From: JABABV01 sp965222855
Lineage (GTDB): Bacteria; Bacillota_I; Bacilli_A; Mycoplasmatales; JABABV01
Reading direction: 5' to 3'
NCBI GenBank assembly: GCA_965222855.1
Contig: CBDCUL010000015.1
Span: forward strand, 1 to 49,988
Length of the DNA: 49,988 nucleotides
Under the pieces are notes generated by a model. It did no database searches, was not told where the DNA came from, and worked only from the letters and a program-made list of their open reading frames with translations. This document shows, one piece after another, positions 33,811 through 44,532 of this stretch (the first letter of the stretch is position 1; every line of letters begins with the position of its first letter). Made by a program: the position numbers and the translations under genes.

Positions 33811-33840
33811 TTGCTGATTGTTTGTTTGGATAATTATAAT
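33811..33840 (+). promoter_or_regulatory. Promoter of the ferredoxin-NADP-reductase-like gene
   Basis: TTGCTG (33811-33816) and TATAAT (33835-33840), spacing 18 bases, about 35 bases before the start codon; divergent from the tsaE promoter region. Confidence 0.6.
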
Positions 33841-33875
33841 ATGATAAAATTAAACCTACTTTAAAGGAGCGAAAT

Positions 33876-34892
33876 ATGGACAATAACACAAACAAAATAC
33901 AAGACTTATTAATTATTGGCGCTGGTCCAACTGGACTATTTGCTGGGGTATATGCTGGGTTACGTAATCTAAGTGGCTTAATCATCGATGCTAATAATGA
34001 TTATGGGGGACAACCTAAATATTTATTTGGTGATAAATATGTTTATGATTTCCCGGGATATGTTAAAATTACTGGCAAAAACATTGCTGAAAATTTATAT
34101 CAACAATTTCAATATAATGCTAATGGATTTAAATTAGAACTTAATTGTGAAATTACTAATATTGAATTTAATGAAAAAGAGCAATATTTTAATATTGTAT
34201 TAAATGATCAAAAAGAGATCGCAGTTAAAAAGGTTTTAATCACTTCTGGTAATGGTAAATTTATGCCTCGTGAAATGCCATTATTAAAAGGCCAAAAATT
34301 TAATAATTTATATTATCAAATTCCAAATCAAGATTTTGCCAAAAATAGTTTAACTATTTTTGGCGGTGGCGATAGCGCGATTGATTGAGCTAACCATTTT
34401 AAAACTCATCATCCTAATGCCCGAATTAATATTGTGCATCGTCGTTTAGAATTTCGTGCTAAAGCAAGTAATGTTGCTTTAGCTAAAAAAAATAATATTA
34501 TTTTTTATAATAATTATCAAGTAAGTGATTTCACTAGTGATGAAAAAAACCTGAAAACAATTGTAATCGAGCATAAAGATAGTGGTCAAAAAATTATTTT
34601 AGATAGCGCTTCATTTTTAGTCCAATATGGACAAGTCTGTCAACCACTTAAACAAAATCTCTTTAATGATTTAACAAAAGGATTTATGAATAAAATTCTC
34701 GTTAATTCATTGCAAGAAACGAGTGTGCTTAATTGTTATGCTGCCGGGGGATGTTGTAGCTATCCTGGTAAAAGCCATGTTTTAAGTTCTGATTTAGGTG
34801 ATGCTGTTAATGCGATTACAGCAATTGCTAAATCGCTTAATCCAAAACTTAGTCCGATTTTCTATACTTCAGTTTTAAAAAATAAAAGATAA
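33876..34892 (+). CDS. Ferredoxin/flavodoxin-NADP reductase, thioredoxin-reductase fold
   Basis: A 338-residue FAD/NADPH flavoprotein. The FAD motif is GAGPTGLFAGVYAG, the NADPH motif is FGGGDSAIDWA, followed by HRRLEFRAK. The CxxC redox pair of thioredoxin reductase is absent between the two, which points to the YumC-type ferredoxin-NADP reductase. The C-terminal FAD contact reads YPGKSHVLSSDLGDAVNA. AAAGGAG precedes the start. What it reduces is not shown by the context. Confidence 0.88.
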
Positions 34893-34900
34893 AAAAGCAT

Positions 34901-34932
34901 AAAAAAAAGAATCTGTAATAGATTCTTTTTTT
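34901..34932. terminator. Bidirectional terminator after the reductase gene
   Basis: AAAAAAAGAATCT-GTAAT-AGATTCTTTTTTT, a 13-bp stem with A and T runs; also serves the small minus-strand gene that ends at 34938. Confidence 0.85.
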
Positions 34933-34937
34933 AAATA

Positions 34938-35114
34938 TTAATAATGATTATGTTCATGTTTGTACAATAATCAATGTTCTTTATTCTGAAGATGTGTTTT
35001 ATATAAATCAACCGTACCATAAAATGATCCGATTGTTAAAATAATCACTAAACTTAACACTGTAATAGTGATGATTGTTTTATAAAATATTTCTTTATCT
35101 ATAAAAAAGCGCAT
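34938..35114 (-). CDS. Small single-helix membrane protein (58 aa)
   Basis: Not recognised. MRFFIDKEIFYKTIITITV opens it, with a hydrophobic stretch at about residues 11-33, then a polar, His-rich tail (LLYKHEHNHY). It lies between tRNA-His upstream and the terminator, so it is probably on the tRNA transcript. Only a weak GAAG ribosome site is seen. It uses one TGA as Trp. It may be real or chance; the terminator right after the stop supports it. Confidence 0.5.
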
Positions 35115-35155
35115 TAATATCTAAACTTCTTTCTGATTTGACGGTTTTACCCAAA

Positions 35156-35233
35156 TGGGGCGAACAACGGGGCTCGAACCCGCGAATGCCGGAACCACAA
35201 TCCGGTGTGTTAACCAACTTCACCATGCTCGCC
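35156..35233 (-). tRNA. tRNA-His (GTG anticodon)
   Basis: Folds as a cloverleaf with anticodon loop TTGTGGT on a CCGGA/TCCGG stem, T arm GCGGG-TTCGAGC-CCCGT and D loop with AGTTGG. The genome encodes the extra 5' G (G-1) opposite C73, the hallmark of tRNA-His, and the 3' CCA. Confidence 0.96.
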
Positions 35234-35274
35234 AAATAATAATATCAAGATAAAAATATTTTTTTACCTTTAAT

Positions 35275-35303
35275 ATTATAAAGTATTAACAATATTAAGT
35301 CAA
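35275..35303 (-). promoter_or_regulatory. Promoter of tRNA-His
   Basis: On the minus strand TTGACT (35298-35303), spacer of exactly 17 bases, TATAAT (35275-35280), about 42 bases before the tRNA. It is the closest match to a sigma-70 promoter in the window. Confidence 0.85.
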
Positions 35304-35332
35304 TTACATATTATCTTTTATCAATAATTTAA

Positions 35333-37252
35333 TTAAACGAATAGATAAGGATAGTTTTGATTACCACGTAATTCAAAACGGAGTGAAGTGTTATTCAAAT
35401 TATAATAAATCGCATTATCTTTAAATCAATAACCATTCCCATTGAAAACTAGACTATTATTACCATTTCAATTATTAGCATTTAATTTAACACGCTCAAT
35501 TAAGTCTCTGCTGTTAGGTGTTGATTTATGCGTTGTATTTTGAACAAAGTATAAATAATGTTGTTTAGTTCCGATTTTAAAATCGGCTGTTTGATAAGCA
35601 TATTTATTAACTTGTTGGCCTAATGGTTGATTAGTTTGATTGTTGATTGCTTGAGTCGGACTAATTGTTTTAGTTTGTGAACCGAGTTTTGCTTTCATAT
35701 TGAAGTTATTGAAAAAATCACTATAAGTTAATTTTAAATAATGGTTATAAGCTAATGGCTTATCTTGGTCGCTATCACCAAAAACAATTCATTGATATTT
35801 CTTATCACTATAACCACCAAAACTATAATTATTATCATTACGATTTAAATAGGAAATTGTTTTACCATAATTCATTGCAGTTAATAAATTACCAAAAGTT
35901 TTTAAAGTACTGTCGTTATAACTATTATCATTTTTATAATTATATAAAGAAGATAAATAGTTATAACGGGCAGCATAATCTTCGTAATAACCATTAACTA
36001 AACCACTAACTTGGGCATATGATGATGCTGGATGACCATCTTCCATTAAAGGATTGTTTAAAAACATTTGACAATAATCGCGCACTAGCACTTCATCATA
36101 ACTTAAAACATATCCCATATTAGCTCAAGCATAGTTAGCAGGTGGATTTGGATAATAATTACTGGCTAATGTTAACGGGGAAACGCCAGAAGATTCAACA
36201 AAACTAGATAAATTCTGATTGATATTATTAGCATTAATATTAGCGTATTTTTTATTAGTCGAATTAAACATATTCATTAAAGTAGATGCCATATATTTAT
36301 TTGGTTCTTGACCTTGTTTAGCTAAGTTAATTGCTGTTGGAAAATATTGGACCTTATCTTTTATTGGTAAATAATTAATTAAATTTTTATAAAAATCATT
36401 AGATTTAGTCCCGGTAATCAAATCACTAGCGACATCATAATGACGATCTTTAAGATAATTATTGATAATTTGGGCATTTCATTTTTCTGAATTAATATTA
36501 ATCATTTGTTTATTATGAATATCGTAATTCATACTAGTTACAATATTATCGTTTTTATTATAACTTTTAAAATAAGTATTAACAATATGGTGAAAATATT
36601 CATGCTGCATGACATATTTTAAATTGTTTTCGCGATTATCTTGGCTAATTGCTCCTAAATCTGAATATGGTCAAAAAACTGATGATGGGTCTAAATTAAT
36701 CACTTCAGCATATGGTGTATACGAACCTAGTGCTGAGCTATCACTATCTGGATTAACATCAATATTGATTCTTTTTAAGTTTGTAATTTCAGGACCATGA
36801 AACATTTGTTTTAAATAATAATTTTTGTAAAAATCTAATAAATGGTTTTGGTCTAAATAAAATTGATCATAGCTTTTTTCATTATCTTTTGATTTTACAA
36901 CTTGATATTTATTTTCTTGCAAAACAAAATAATTATTATGAGGAATGGTAATTTTCATACTATTTTCAGTAGTAGAGACTATTGGTTTGTCAGCATCAGC
37001 AAACGTATTATTATATAACGGTGATGTATGATTGTTAAATAAAATATAAAAAGAAAATAATGCTGCTACAATGATTGTAATTGTTAGCATAAAAATTGAA
37101 AAGTTGTAAAATATATAATGGCGGCGGCGGACTTTGAAATGATGGGAACTATCATTTAGTTCTTGTAATTCTTGTTCCGAATTAAAATTTTCTTGTTCAA
37201 TTAATTTCGTGGCTTTAGATTTTTTTATTTTTTTATTTTTTTTAATTTTCAT
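35333..37252 (-). CDS. Membrane-anchored HExxH metalloprotease, probably MYPU_1760-type
   Basis: A 639-residue protein with a very basic N-terminus (KKNKKIKKSK), one membrane helix at about residues 46-72 and a large outside domain. MQHEYFHHIV (about residues 217-221) is a HExxH zinc motif; SYDEVLVRDYCQMFL further on is a likely conserved part of the active domain. Many Tyr/Asn-rich stretches follow. Likely a surface zinc protease acting on host or own surface proteins (inference). AAGGTGAT precedes the start. Nine or so TGA codons are read as Trp. Confidence 0.75.
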
Positions 37253-37279
37253 AAATCATCACCTTATTTAATTTATTCC

Positions 37280-37310
37280 ATATAAGATAATTTTAACTAA
37301 ATTATCTTAT
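37280..37310. terminator. Hairpin between trmB and the metalloprotease
   Basis: AAGATAATTT...AAATTATCTT inverted repeat. The T-run is on the plus side, so it is not an ordinary terminator for the minus-strand genes; it may be an attenuating or stabilising hairpin. Confidence 0.4.
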
Positions 37311-37312
37311 TT

Positions 37313-37996
37313 TTACAATTTTGCAACTAATAAATTAATTTTGATGTTTTGATCAATAAATTTTTTTTCGTATTCTGTGATGATGTTATTAGTGATAAAT
37401 TCGCTGTTATGCAGATCCATTGTTAGCGTTTCAAAAGTTCAATGATCATTGTTTAAAAGTAATAATCCATGAGCAAATAATGTAACATTATCAGTTTTAA
37501 AATTAAGACTACCATTTGATTTTAAAGCATCGCGATAGATTTTAATAAATCAATCATCTACTAGGCGGCGTTTTTGATAACGACTTTTCAATCAAGGGTC
37601 GGAAAAATTTAAAAATATTTTGTCAAATTTAAAATTGTTAGCAATTAATAATTCAGCAATTCAAGAAAAGTCACCAATAAACATAAAACTATTTTTTGTT
37701 TGATGCGTCACTAATTTACGTGTCGCACTGGCTGCTACTGATAAATTTTTTTCAAATCCGATAATAAAAAAATCAGAATTGTTTTGAGCAAAAGTGTTAA
37801 TAAATTGCCCTTTACCAGTACCGATTTCAATTGCTAATTTAGGATATTGTGCAATAATTTTTGATAATTGTTCTAACACAACGTTTAGTTGTTCATCAGT
37901 TTGATGATCGTTATCATAAGGATTATTTAGTTGGTAATGTCATTCCGGAGTTTCGATTAAAAAGTTTTTCGTTCATTTTTTATTACGCATACGCAT
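37313..37996 (-). CDS. trmB: tRNA (guanine(46)-N7)-methyltransferase
   Basis: Rossmann-fold methyltransferase that makes m7G46 in tRNA variable loops. The 227 residues contain AIEIGTGKGQF (SAM motif I) and NFSDPWLKSRYQKRRL, the signature of the family (usually FPDPWPKKRHxKRR), and TDN near the end. The start at MRMRNKKW follows AAAGGCGG. Confidence 0.94.
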
Positions 37997-38014
37997 TGTT
38001 AAAAACCGCCTTTG

Positions 38015-38788
38015 TTATTTGATAATTTCTTTAAATAGTGAAGTATTACCACTAGTAAAAATTGTGACATGAGTTTTATTTTTCATTTTAATTGTATTAA
38101 TTTCAGGATGATGTTTTTTAGTTGCTTTATAAATAAATTTTAGATTTTTTTTCATTGGAACAGTTTCTTCTTGACCACCATAATAAATGTTAATTTTTTT
38201 AAGATCTAATTGTTTCAATGCAGAATTGCAATGTCTTTGTAATCTCAACATGGCCCAAACAATATGGTATAAATAATGTTCATGAACATTATAAACTGAT
38301 TGTGATTTGGTTTTTTGTTTTTTAGCATTTTTACTAAACCGGCGATAACGGGCTCTTTGTTTTTTGTTCATTTTAAATCATAAGTGAATTTTTTTTCATT
38401 TTCCAGAACAAAATTTTTGAAAAATAAATAATAAACTAATTTTAAAAGCAGGTGCTATGAAAAAAATATTTTTAATTTTAGCTTCTGGAAAGGTATTGAT
38501 TAACCTGGTTGCAATTGGCGCTCCTGATGAATAACCCACAATAATTATTTCACGATTTAAGGCAACGATTTTTTTAAATGCAGCAACATTTTTTGATCAC
38601 ATTAACTTTGCTTTTAAAGTAGATTTATCATTATTATCATAATAATCATAAGTAAATAAATCTGGTTTTGGTTGGTTTTGTTGCTTAAATCAATCTGCAA
38701 AATCATCATAATTATTTCATGTGACTGTTTTAAATCCATGCACTAAAAAAATAATTGGTTTTTTCGAATTTTGAACAACATTTGTCAT
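38015..38788 (-). CDS. Alpha/beta hydrolase
   Basis: A 257-residue protein. FLVHGF gives the oxyanion-hole strand and VGYSSGAPIATRL the nucleophile elbow (G-x-S-x-G). A strongly basic stretch (MNKKQRARYRRFSKNAKKQK) lies between the core and the end, where THVTIFTSGN may hold the catalytic His. Six TGA codons are read as Trp, so short readings of this region miss most of the protein. Substrate unknown; could be an esterase, lipase or thioesterase. It lies 18 bases upstream of trmB. Confidence 0.75.
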
Positions 38789-38835
38789 TATTAATTTAAT
38801 ACCCCGCTTTCAGGATTATTATTTATTATTTAATA

Positions 38836-39573
38836 TTATTTAAAGAAGTGATACATTGCAATTGCGTTAGCAATCGCAATGTTTAAAGATTCAACTTGAT
38901 CATTAATCATAATTTTTAAATGTGTATTAACAATATCTAATAATTGATCACTAATTCCATTACCTTCATTACCAAAAATTAAAGTCGGATTTTTTAAAGT
39001 TGATTTTTGTAAAGAAAGCGCATTACTACGTAAACTAGTAGCAACATAATTACGTGAATAAGTTTTAATGAACGCTATTAAATCATCAACTACTAAAGTT
39101 TGAATTACAAAAAACGCTCCTTGACTAGCTTGGATTGTTTTCGGATTATAAACGCTACATGATGCTTTAGATAAAATTACTAAATCAACATTAAAAGCTT
39201 TAGCACTTCGTAAAATTGTTCCTAAATTACCTGGATCTTGAATTTCTTCCAAAATTAAAACTCGACTATTTTCATCATTCATAATCATCGATATTTGATC
39301 ATTAGTTAATTGTGCTGGTTTTTTAATATGGGCAATAATTGGTTGTGGTGATTTAGTTGTACTGATTTTTCGTAATACATTATCACTAATTAAAGTTGCA
39401 CTAGCATCATATTTTAAATCAGTGCTATATGTTTTAATAACTAAATTATACTCTTTTGCTTGTTGAACTAAATGAAAACCTTCAACAATAATTTCGTTGA
39501 AGCGTTCTTGATATTTACGTTTTTGCAATTTAACTAAATATTTAATTTCATTATTGTTGACTGATGTAATCAT
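38836..39573 (-). CDS. SpoU/TrmH-family RNA 2'-O-methyltransferase
   Basis: A 245-residue SPOUT enzyme with an N-terminal substrate-binding part (VEGFHLVQQAKE). The three motifs are LEEIQDPGNLGTILRSA, LIFGNEGNGIS and SLNIAIANAIAMY. This subgroup methylates the ribose of rRNA (for example 23S G2251) or tRNA; the target cannot be told from sequence. The start ATG has a GGTG ribosome site. Confidence 0.9.
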   Translation of the reverse strand: MITSVNNNEIKYLVKLQKRKYQERFNEIIVEGFHLVQQAKEYNLVIKTYSTDLKYDASATLISDNVLRKISTTKSPQPIIAHIKKPAQLTNDQISMIMNDENSRVLILEEIQDPGNLGTILRSAKAFNVDLVILSKASCSVYNPKTIQASQGAFFVIQTLVVDDLIAFIKTYSRNYVATSLRSNALSLQKSTLKNPTLIFGNEGNGISDQLLDIVNTHLKIMINDQVESLNIAIANAIAMYHFFK

Positions 39574-39608
39574 TTTTGCACCAACTTTATTATTATTATT
39601 TTATAATA

Positions 39609-40532
39609 TTATAAACGATTATTTAAAAATCATTGACGAGCTTTAATAACATCTTGTTCAATTGCGTCACGTAATTCATTAATTGAATTATATTTTTTTG
39701 GTAAACGCATTAATACTAGAAATTCTAAAGTAATATCGTGATTGTAAATATCTTGGTCAAAATCTAAAATATAACTTTCTAAAGCGTTATCTTTTAGATT
39801 TTCTAATGTTGGTTTAGTTGAATTAATAATTAATGATGGATATTTTAAATCATCAACTATACTATAACCAAGATAAATTCCGGCTGAAATTGGGTGGTAT
39901 TTATATTTTGGTTCAACATTGGCTGTTGGAAAACCAAGGACACGTCCTTGTTGTGTACCATAAATTACTTTACCTTCAATTACAAATGGTTCTTTCGTAT
40001 AGCTGTTGGCAATATTAACAAAGCCATCAGTTAGTAATTCCCTAACTAATGAACTTGATAATTTACGATTTTGTTCAACTGTTAAAAAATCCACAATATC
40101 AGTCGGAATAATTTTTGATAAATCATTAGCAGTTAATTTATTTTGCATTCCACAACGAAAATCTTTACCGACTACTAAATGTTTAACATTATATTTTTCA
40201 ATTAATTCGTTAATAAATTCTTCGCCTGGAGTATTCATTAATTTAAGATCAAATTTCACAATTGTACAATAATCAATTTCATCTCAAGCGAATAAATCAA
40301 TCCGGCGACTTAACGGGGTAATGAAAGTTGATTCGATATTGTTAATAAAACAATATGGACTACGATCAAAAGTAATAATCCCTACTTTTCATTTATTAGC
40401 GATTGCTAATTTTTTAGCATGTTCAACTAATTTACGATGCCCTAAATGGTATCCATCAAAATACCCTAGTACAAAAACAGTATCTTGCTGAATTATATCA
40501 GGTTTTTTATTTTCAAAATTAAATACTTTCAT
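39609..40532 (-). CDS. ribF: Riboflavin kinase/FAD synthetase
   Basis: Makes FMN and then FAD. The 307 residues have the nucleotidyltransferase domain (LGYFDGYHLGHRKLV, VGKDFRCG, SSSLVRELL) and the riboflavin kinase domain (GKVIYGTQQGRVLGFPTANVE). The start overlaps the end of truB by 14 bases; AAAGGAA lies at usable distance. FAD supply links to the flavoprotein at 33876. Confidence 0.93.
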
Positions 40533-41391
40533 CGTTGCTTCACATTCCTTTATGCACTTTAGTTTCGCCATTTTTTGTTATTAAAATGGCGAATGGTTTA
40601 TCTTTATGAACTACTAAGCTAACTCCATCTACAAAATTCAAATGACATTTTAAACCATTCTGTAAACGTTGTAGTATGCTACTATTAATGTTATTAATTA
40701 TATCATATGGTCAAACTTTTTGAATTGGTAACAAATTATTTTCATTCACTTCGCTGATTTCAAGCGCATCTATTAGTTTGAATTTTCCAGATTGAATCCG
40801 CACTAAGCGGCTCATTACAGCACCAATTTGTAACTTTTGACCGATGTCGTGAACTAATGAGCGAATGTATGTTCCTTTACTGACAAAGCATTCAAATGAT
40901 CAACTAAGATGACTTTCTTTCGTTACCTTAGTGATTGATTTGATCGTTACTGGGCGTGATTTAATTTCAACCGTTTGCTCAGCTCTAGCGTATTCATATA
41001 AACGCTTACCAGCAACTTTAATAGCGCTAAAAATTGGTGGAATTTGATCATAACTTAGATTATTAAATTCCGCAATAACTTGTTGCACTAGTTCATCGCT
41101 AACTGTAATTGCTGATTCAGTATTTTTTACTTTTCCTCAAATATCAAAAGTATCACTAGTTTTACCTAATTCCAAAGTTACGACATATTTCTTAGTATCG
41201 TTAACTAAATATTCAATAATTTTTGTCGCTTTGTTAATGGCGATTACTAAAACACCCTCAGCTTGTGGATCGAGTGTGCCACAATGACCAATTTTTTTAA
41301 TACCAAGTTGTTTTCTTAGTTTGGCAATTACGCCAAAACTAGTAATGTTTTGGGGTTTATTAATAATATAAAATCCGTTGCTATTTTTCAT
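40519..41391 (-). CDS. truB: tRNA pseudouridine(55) synthase
   Basis: Forms pseudouridine 55 in the T loop of tRNAs. The 290 residues open with GFYIINKPQNITSF and have the catalytic Asp in GHCGTLDPQAEGVL, the YEYARAEQTVE part and GTYIRSLVHDIG. Reading a TGA as Trp adds ten residues to the end and makes the overlap with ribF. Pairing of truB with ribF is common in Gram-positive bacteria. Confidence 0.95.
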
Positions 41392-41430
41392 GCTCTCAAC
41401 GCCTTATCTATAATATATAAATGTTTATTT

Positions 41431-41445
41431 ATGATATAATATCAT
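41431..41445. promoter_or_regulatory. Palindrome over the -10 box of the PP-loop gene
   Basis: ATGATATAATATCAT is a 15-base palindrome with 7-base arms; the TATAAT at 41435-41440 lies inside it. It is between divergent truB and the PP-loop gene and could be an operator, or merely an AT-rich coincidence. Confidence 0.35.
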
Positions 41446-41471
41446 ACAATTAAGTATACAAGGGGGAAACT

Positions 41472-42296
41472 ATGCAAACTATTATTGCGGGTATTATCGC
41501 ATCTGATCAACGTTTTAAATTAATTGAAGACGGTGATAAAATTGCGGTTGCCGTTAGTGGTGGAAAAGATTCAATGGTTTTAATGAAAGCATTGCGCATT
41601 TTACAAGATATCTATCGTGAAAAACACAATATTCATTTTGAACTAGTCGCAATTCATTTAAAACTTAACTTATGTGCACTTGATTATGAAGATATGATCC
41701 AATGATTTAAAGATGCTGACATTCCTTTATATATCGAGGACGATCAAAACACCACAGAAATACTACGTAGTAATATTGTCAAGAAAAAGATCCCTTGTTC
41801 ATTATGTAGTAAGTTTAAAAAAGCGATTATTATTAGTCGTGCTAAAAAATTAAACTGTAATAAAATTGCTATGGGTCATCATATTGATGATGCGATCGAA
41901 ACTTTGTTTATGAATTTAATTTTCGGTGGTCGCTTTGCGACTTTTCGCCCGAAAATGTATATGGACCGCCAAGACATTTGATTTATCCGTCCAATGGCTT
42001 TAGTTCATGAAAAGCAAATTAAAAAAGTTATTAGTAATCCGCGAAATAAATTAGTAGTTTTACCATGTGGTTGTCCAATGGATGGATTTACTACTCGTAA
42101 CACAATGAAACTAATGTTGGAAAAAGTCTTTTATAACAATCCTAAATTCGCTGTTAGTCGTACTAATTTTGCCAGTGCTCTTTATAATGAAGCAAAAGCA
42201 GATTTATGATTTCCCAGTAATTTAGACAACGCCCACAAAATTGCTGATGATAAAATCAAAAATCGGAAAGTAGTTAAAAATGCTGAATCAAACTAA
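41472..42296 (+). CDS. TtcA-family PP-loop tRNA thiolation protein
   Basis: A 274-residue PP-loop ATPase: SGGKDSM (residues 29-35) binds ATP. PCSLC (about 107-111) and PCGC (about 199-202) give the Cys residues typical of the TtcA group, in which they hold an Fe-S cluster or act in sulfur transfer. MGHHIDDAIETLFMN is diagnostic. It likely thiolates a tRNA base (C32 in Escherichia coli TtcA), but the target here is inference. AAGGGGG precedes the ATG. It overlaps a zinc-ribbon gene. Confidence 0.85.
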
Positions 42297-42396
42297 ATGA
42301 ATTTGTTATGGTTGTGATCTAACAATCGCTACTACTCGTTGAGTTTCAAGTCCATCTTGTCCAAATTGTTATAGTTTAATGCAATTAGTAATCTAA
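42280..42396 (+). CDS. 38-residue zinc-ribbon protein
   Basis: A very short protein with two Cys pairs (CYGC and CPNC) 19 residues apart and three or more aromatic residues: a minimal zinc ribbon. Its start lies 17 bases inside the end of the PP-loop gene, in another frame, and a strong terminator follows, so it belongs to that transcript. Two TGA codons are read as Trp. No clear ribosome site, so coupling is likely. It might assist tRNA binding or sulfur transfer by the PP-loop enzyme (inference). Confidence 0.65.
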
Positions 42397-42414
42397 ATTT
42401 TAAAAAACTTAATT

Positions 42415-42447
42415 AAAAAAGTAGTAATTTATTTTACTACTTTTTTT
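42415..42447. terminator. Bidirectional terminator between the zinc ribbon and pepA
   Basis: AAAAAAGTAGTAA...TTACTACTTTTTTT hairpin, with A-run left and T-run right of a 7-bp mixed stem. Confidence 0.85.
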
Positions 42448-42467
42448 AATGCTTATTTATTAATTAA

Positions 42468-43883
42468 TTATCGTTTGATAATAAATTCACTAATAGTTTT
42501 AATCATAACTCCAGTACCGAAACGGCCATTAGTTGCAGTTCCAGCAATATCTAAATGAATTAATTTTTTATCTTCAATAAATTCTTTTAGAAAACTAGCA
42601 GCGCAACTAGCGCCACCTTGGCGTTTTGAACTTGAATTTTTTAAATCGGCAATTTTTGAACTACGCATTTCTTTGCTGAATCAGCGATGAAATGGTAATC
42701 TTCAAACTTCTTCAAAAGTATCGGTAGTAACTGCTTCAAACTTTTTGTATAAACAATTACAACTAGATAATACTCCAGTTAATTGTGAACCGATCGCAAC
42801 TGAAACTGCCCCTGTTAAAGTAGCAGCATTAATTAATAAGTCAGCTGATTGATGACGTAATAAATATGTCATTGCATCAGCCATTACTAAACGACCCTCA
42901 GCATCCGTATTAGTAACTTCAACTGTTTTACCACTCATTGATGTTAAAACAGCTTCTGGCGTAATTCCGCTTGGTCCAACCATATTGTCAGTAATTGCTA
43001 AAGCAGCAACAACATTCTTATGTGGTTTTAATTGGGCAATTACTGCCATTGTTTGAGCCATAATTGCTGCCCCAGACATATCGAATTTCATCCCGAACAT
43101 ATAACCAGTTGGTTTGATGTTATAACCACCAGAATCAAACGTGATTCCTTTACCAACTAAGCCAATTGTTTCGGCATCATCGCTATAATGATATTCAACA
43201 ATTACCATTTGTGGTTCATGTTTACTTGCTGCGTTAACACCTAATAATAAACCAGCACCTAATTTTTCTAATTCACTACGTCCCAAAATATTAACTTTTA
43301 AATTTTGGTGAACGCTTAGTTGTTCTTTAATAGTTTGAGCTAATTTAGTTGAGTTTAAAATGTTGGGTGGCGTTTCTTGTAATTGACGCGCATTGTTAAT
43401 TGCTTGATTTAACAATAATTCTTTATTGAAACTTGTTGTTAAATCAGTGTCAGCACTTACTAATAAATTGTAATTATATTGTTTAGTAGTTGCTGGTTTT
43501 TGATTAGTTTTATAAGTAAAGCGATAGTTGAGATTATTAGTAATATCAACGAATAAATTTACTAATTCACTATTAGTTAATAAATTGTTTTTAAAACTGT
43601 TTAAATCAATATTTAAATCATATTTACAATTTTTTAAAATGTTACTTAATTTCTCTTTTAATTCGAAATATAATTCAGTGCGAGCGCGTTTGAAAGCGCA
43701 ACCTGCTGGTTTGATTAATCATTTTTCTTGCTTACCTAAATAAAGATAGATTTTAAATTCATCGGCAATTAAAGTTGTTGCAAATGGTGTTTTAAGCACT
43801 AGTGAATTTAATGATTTATCAATATCAAAACAAGCACTTAAAGTTAGGGCATGTTTCTTTTGATTTAATGTAATATTTGCCAT
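42468..43883 (-). CDS. pepA: Leucyl aminopeptidase, M17 family
   Basis: Two-metal aminopeptidase that releases amino acids from peptides, a main nutrient route in mollicutes. The 471 residues hold an N-terminal domain and the catalytic part: VGKGITFDSGGYNIKP, GMKFDMSGAA, VEVTNTDAEGRLVMADA (metal ligands and the catalytic Arg), INAATLTGA. Start at MANITLN after AAGGAAA; the stop of nusG overlaps this ribosome site. Confidence 0.95.
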
Positions 43884-43896
43884 ATTAATTATTTCC

Positions 43897-44472
43897 TTAA
43901 ATTTTTTCGACATCGTTTAGTTTGATTTCTGATGGTGTTAAACGACCAAAAATTTCAATTTCAACTACACAATGCGTTTTAGTAATACTTTTAACGACTC
44001 CACTGTTACCAGCTAAAGCACCAGCAATAATTTTAACTGGGTCATTAACTATGAAATCAATTTTGATATCTTTTAAATGATCGGCTTGGTTAGATTGTTT
44101 AAAGATACGTTCGATTTCTTCATTGCTAACTGGTGTTGGTTGTGTACGTTGTCCACTAGATCCAACAAGACCAGTTACATATTGTGTATTACGAACTATG
44201 AATCAAGCACGATCACTCATATGCATTCTAATAAAAATGTATCCTGGGTAAATATTTTTAACTTTAATTTTCCCTTTTGGAGTAACGCTTTCATTAGTTG
44301 CGATAAAGATTTCAGCAATATTGTCTTCTAATTCTTCTGAAACAATACGATTTTCTAATGATTCTTTAACTTTTCATTCTTTCCCACTAATTGTTGTTAC
44401 CATGTATCATTTCATCGCAACGTGATGGGGATTGGGAGCAACTTTTTTTTGCTCAGTTGTTTTATTTGTCAT
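43897..44472 (-). CDS. nusG: Transcription antitermination factor NusG
   Basis: Binds RNA polymerase and couples transcription to translation. The 191 residues have the NGN domain (WYMVTTISGKEWKVKESL, IFIRMHMSDRAWFIVRNT...VTGLVGS) and the C-terminal KOW domain (DPVKIIAGALAGNSGVV). An ~20-residue Lys/Pro extension precedes the NGN domain. CGGAG precedes the start. Follows secE and rpmG in the usual order. Confidence 0.95.
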
Positions 44473-44532
44473 ATTTCTTTCTCCGATCAATTTTTAATTT
44501 GTTGAGTTAGTTCTTAATATATGGGATATTAG

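Noticed and set aside
35755..35997. Tyr/Asn-rich plus-strand frame
   Set aside because: Antisense of the metalloprotease gene in a low-complexity part.
36671..37252. Metalloprotease region as several separate short genes or a pseudogene
   Set aside because: The breaks are all TGA codons in one frame, read as Trp in this code; the frame is open from 37252 to 35333.
38015..38371. Separate basic 118-residue protein
   Set aside because: The frame stays open upstream through TGA (Trp) codons into the alpha/beta hydrolase core, and no ribosome site precedes its ATG.
44077..44331. 84-residue plus-strand frame
   Set aside because: Antisense of nusG.
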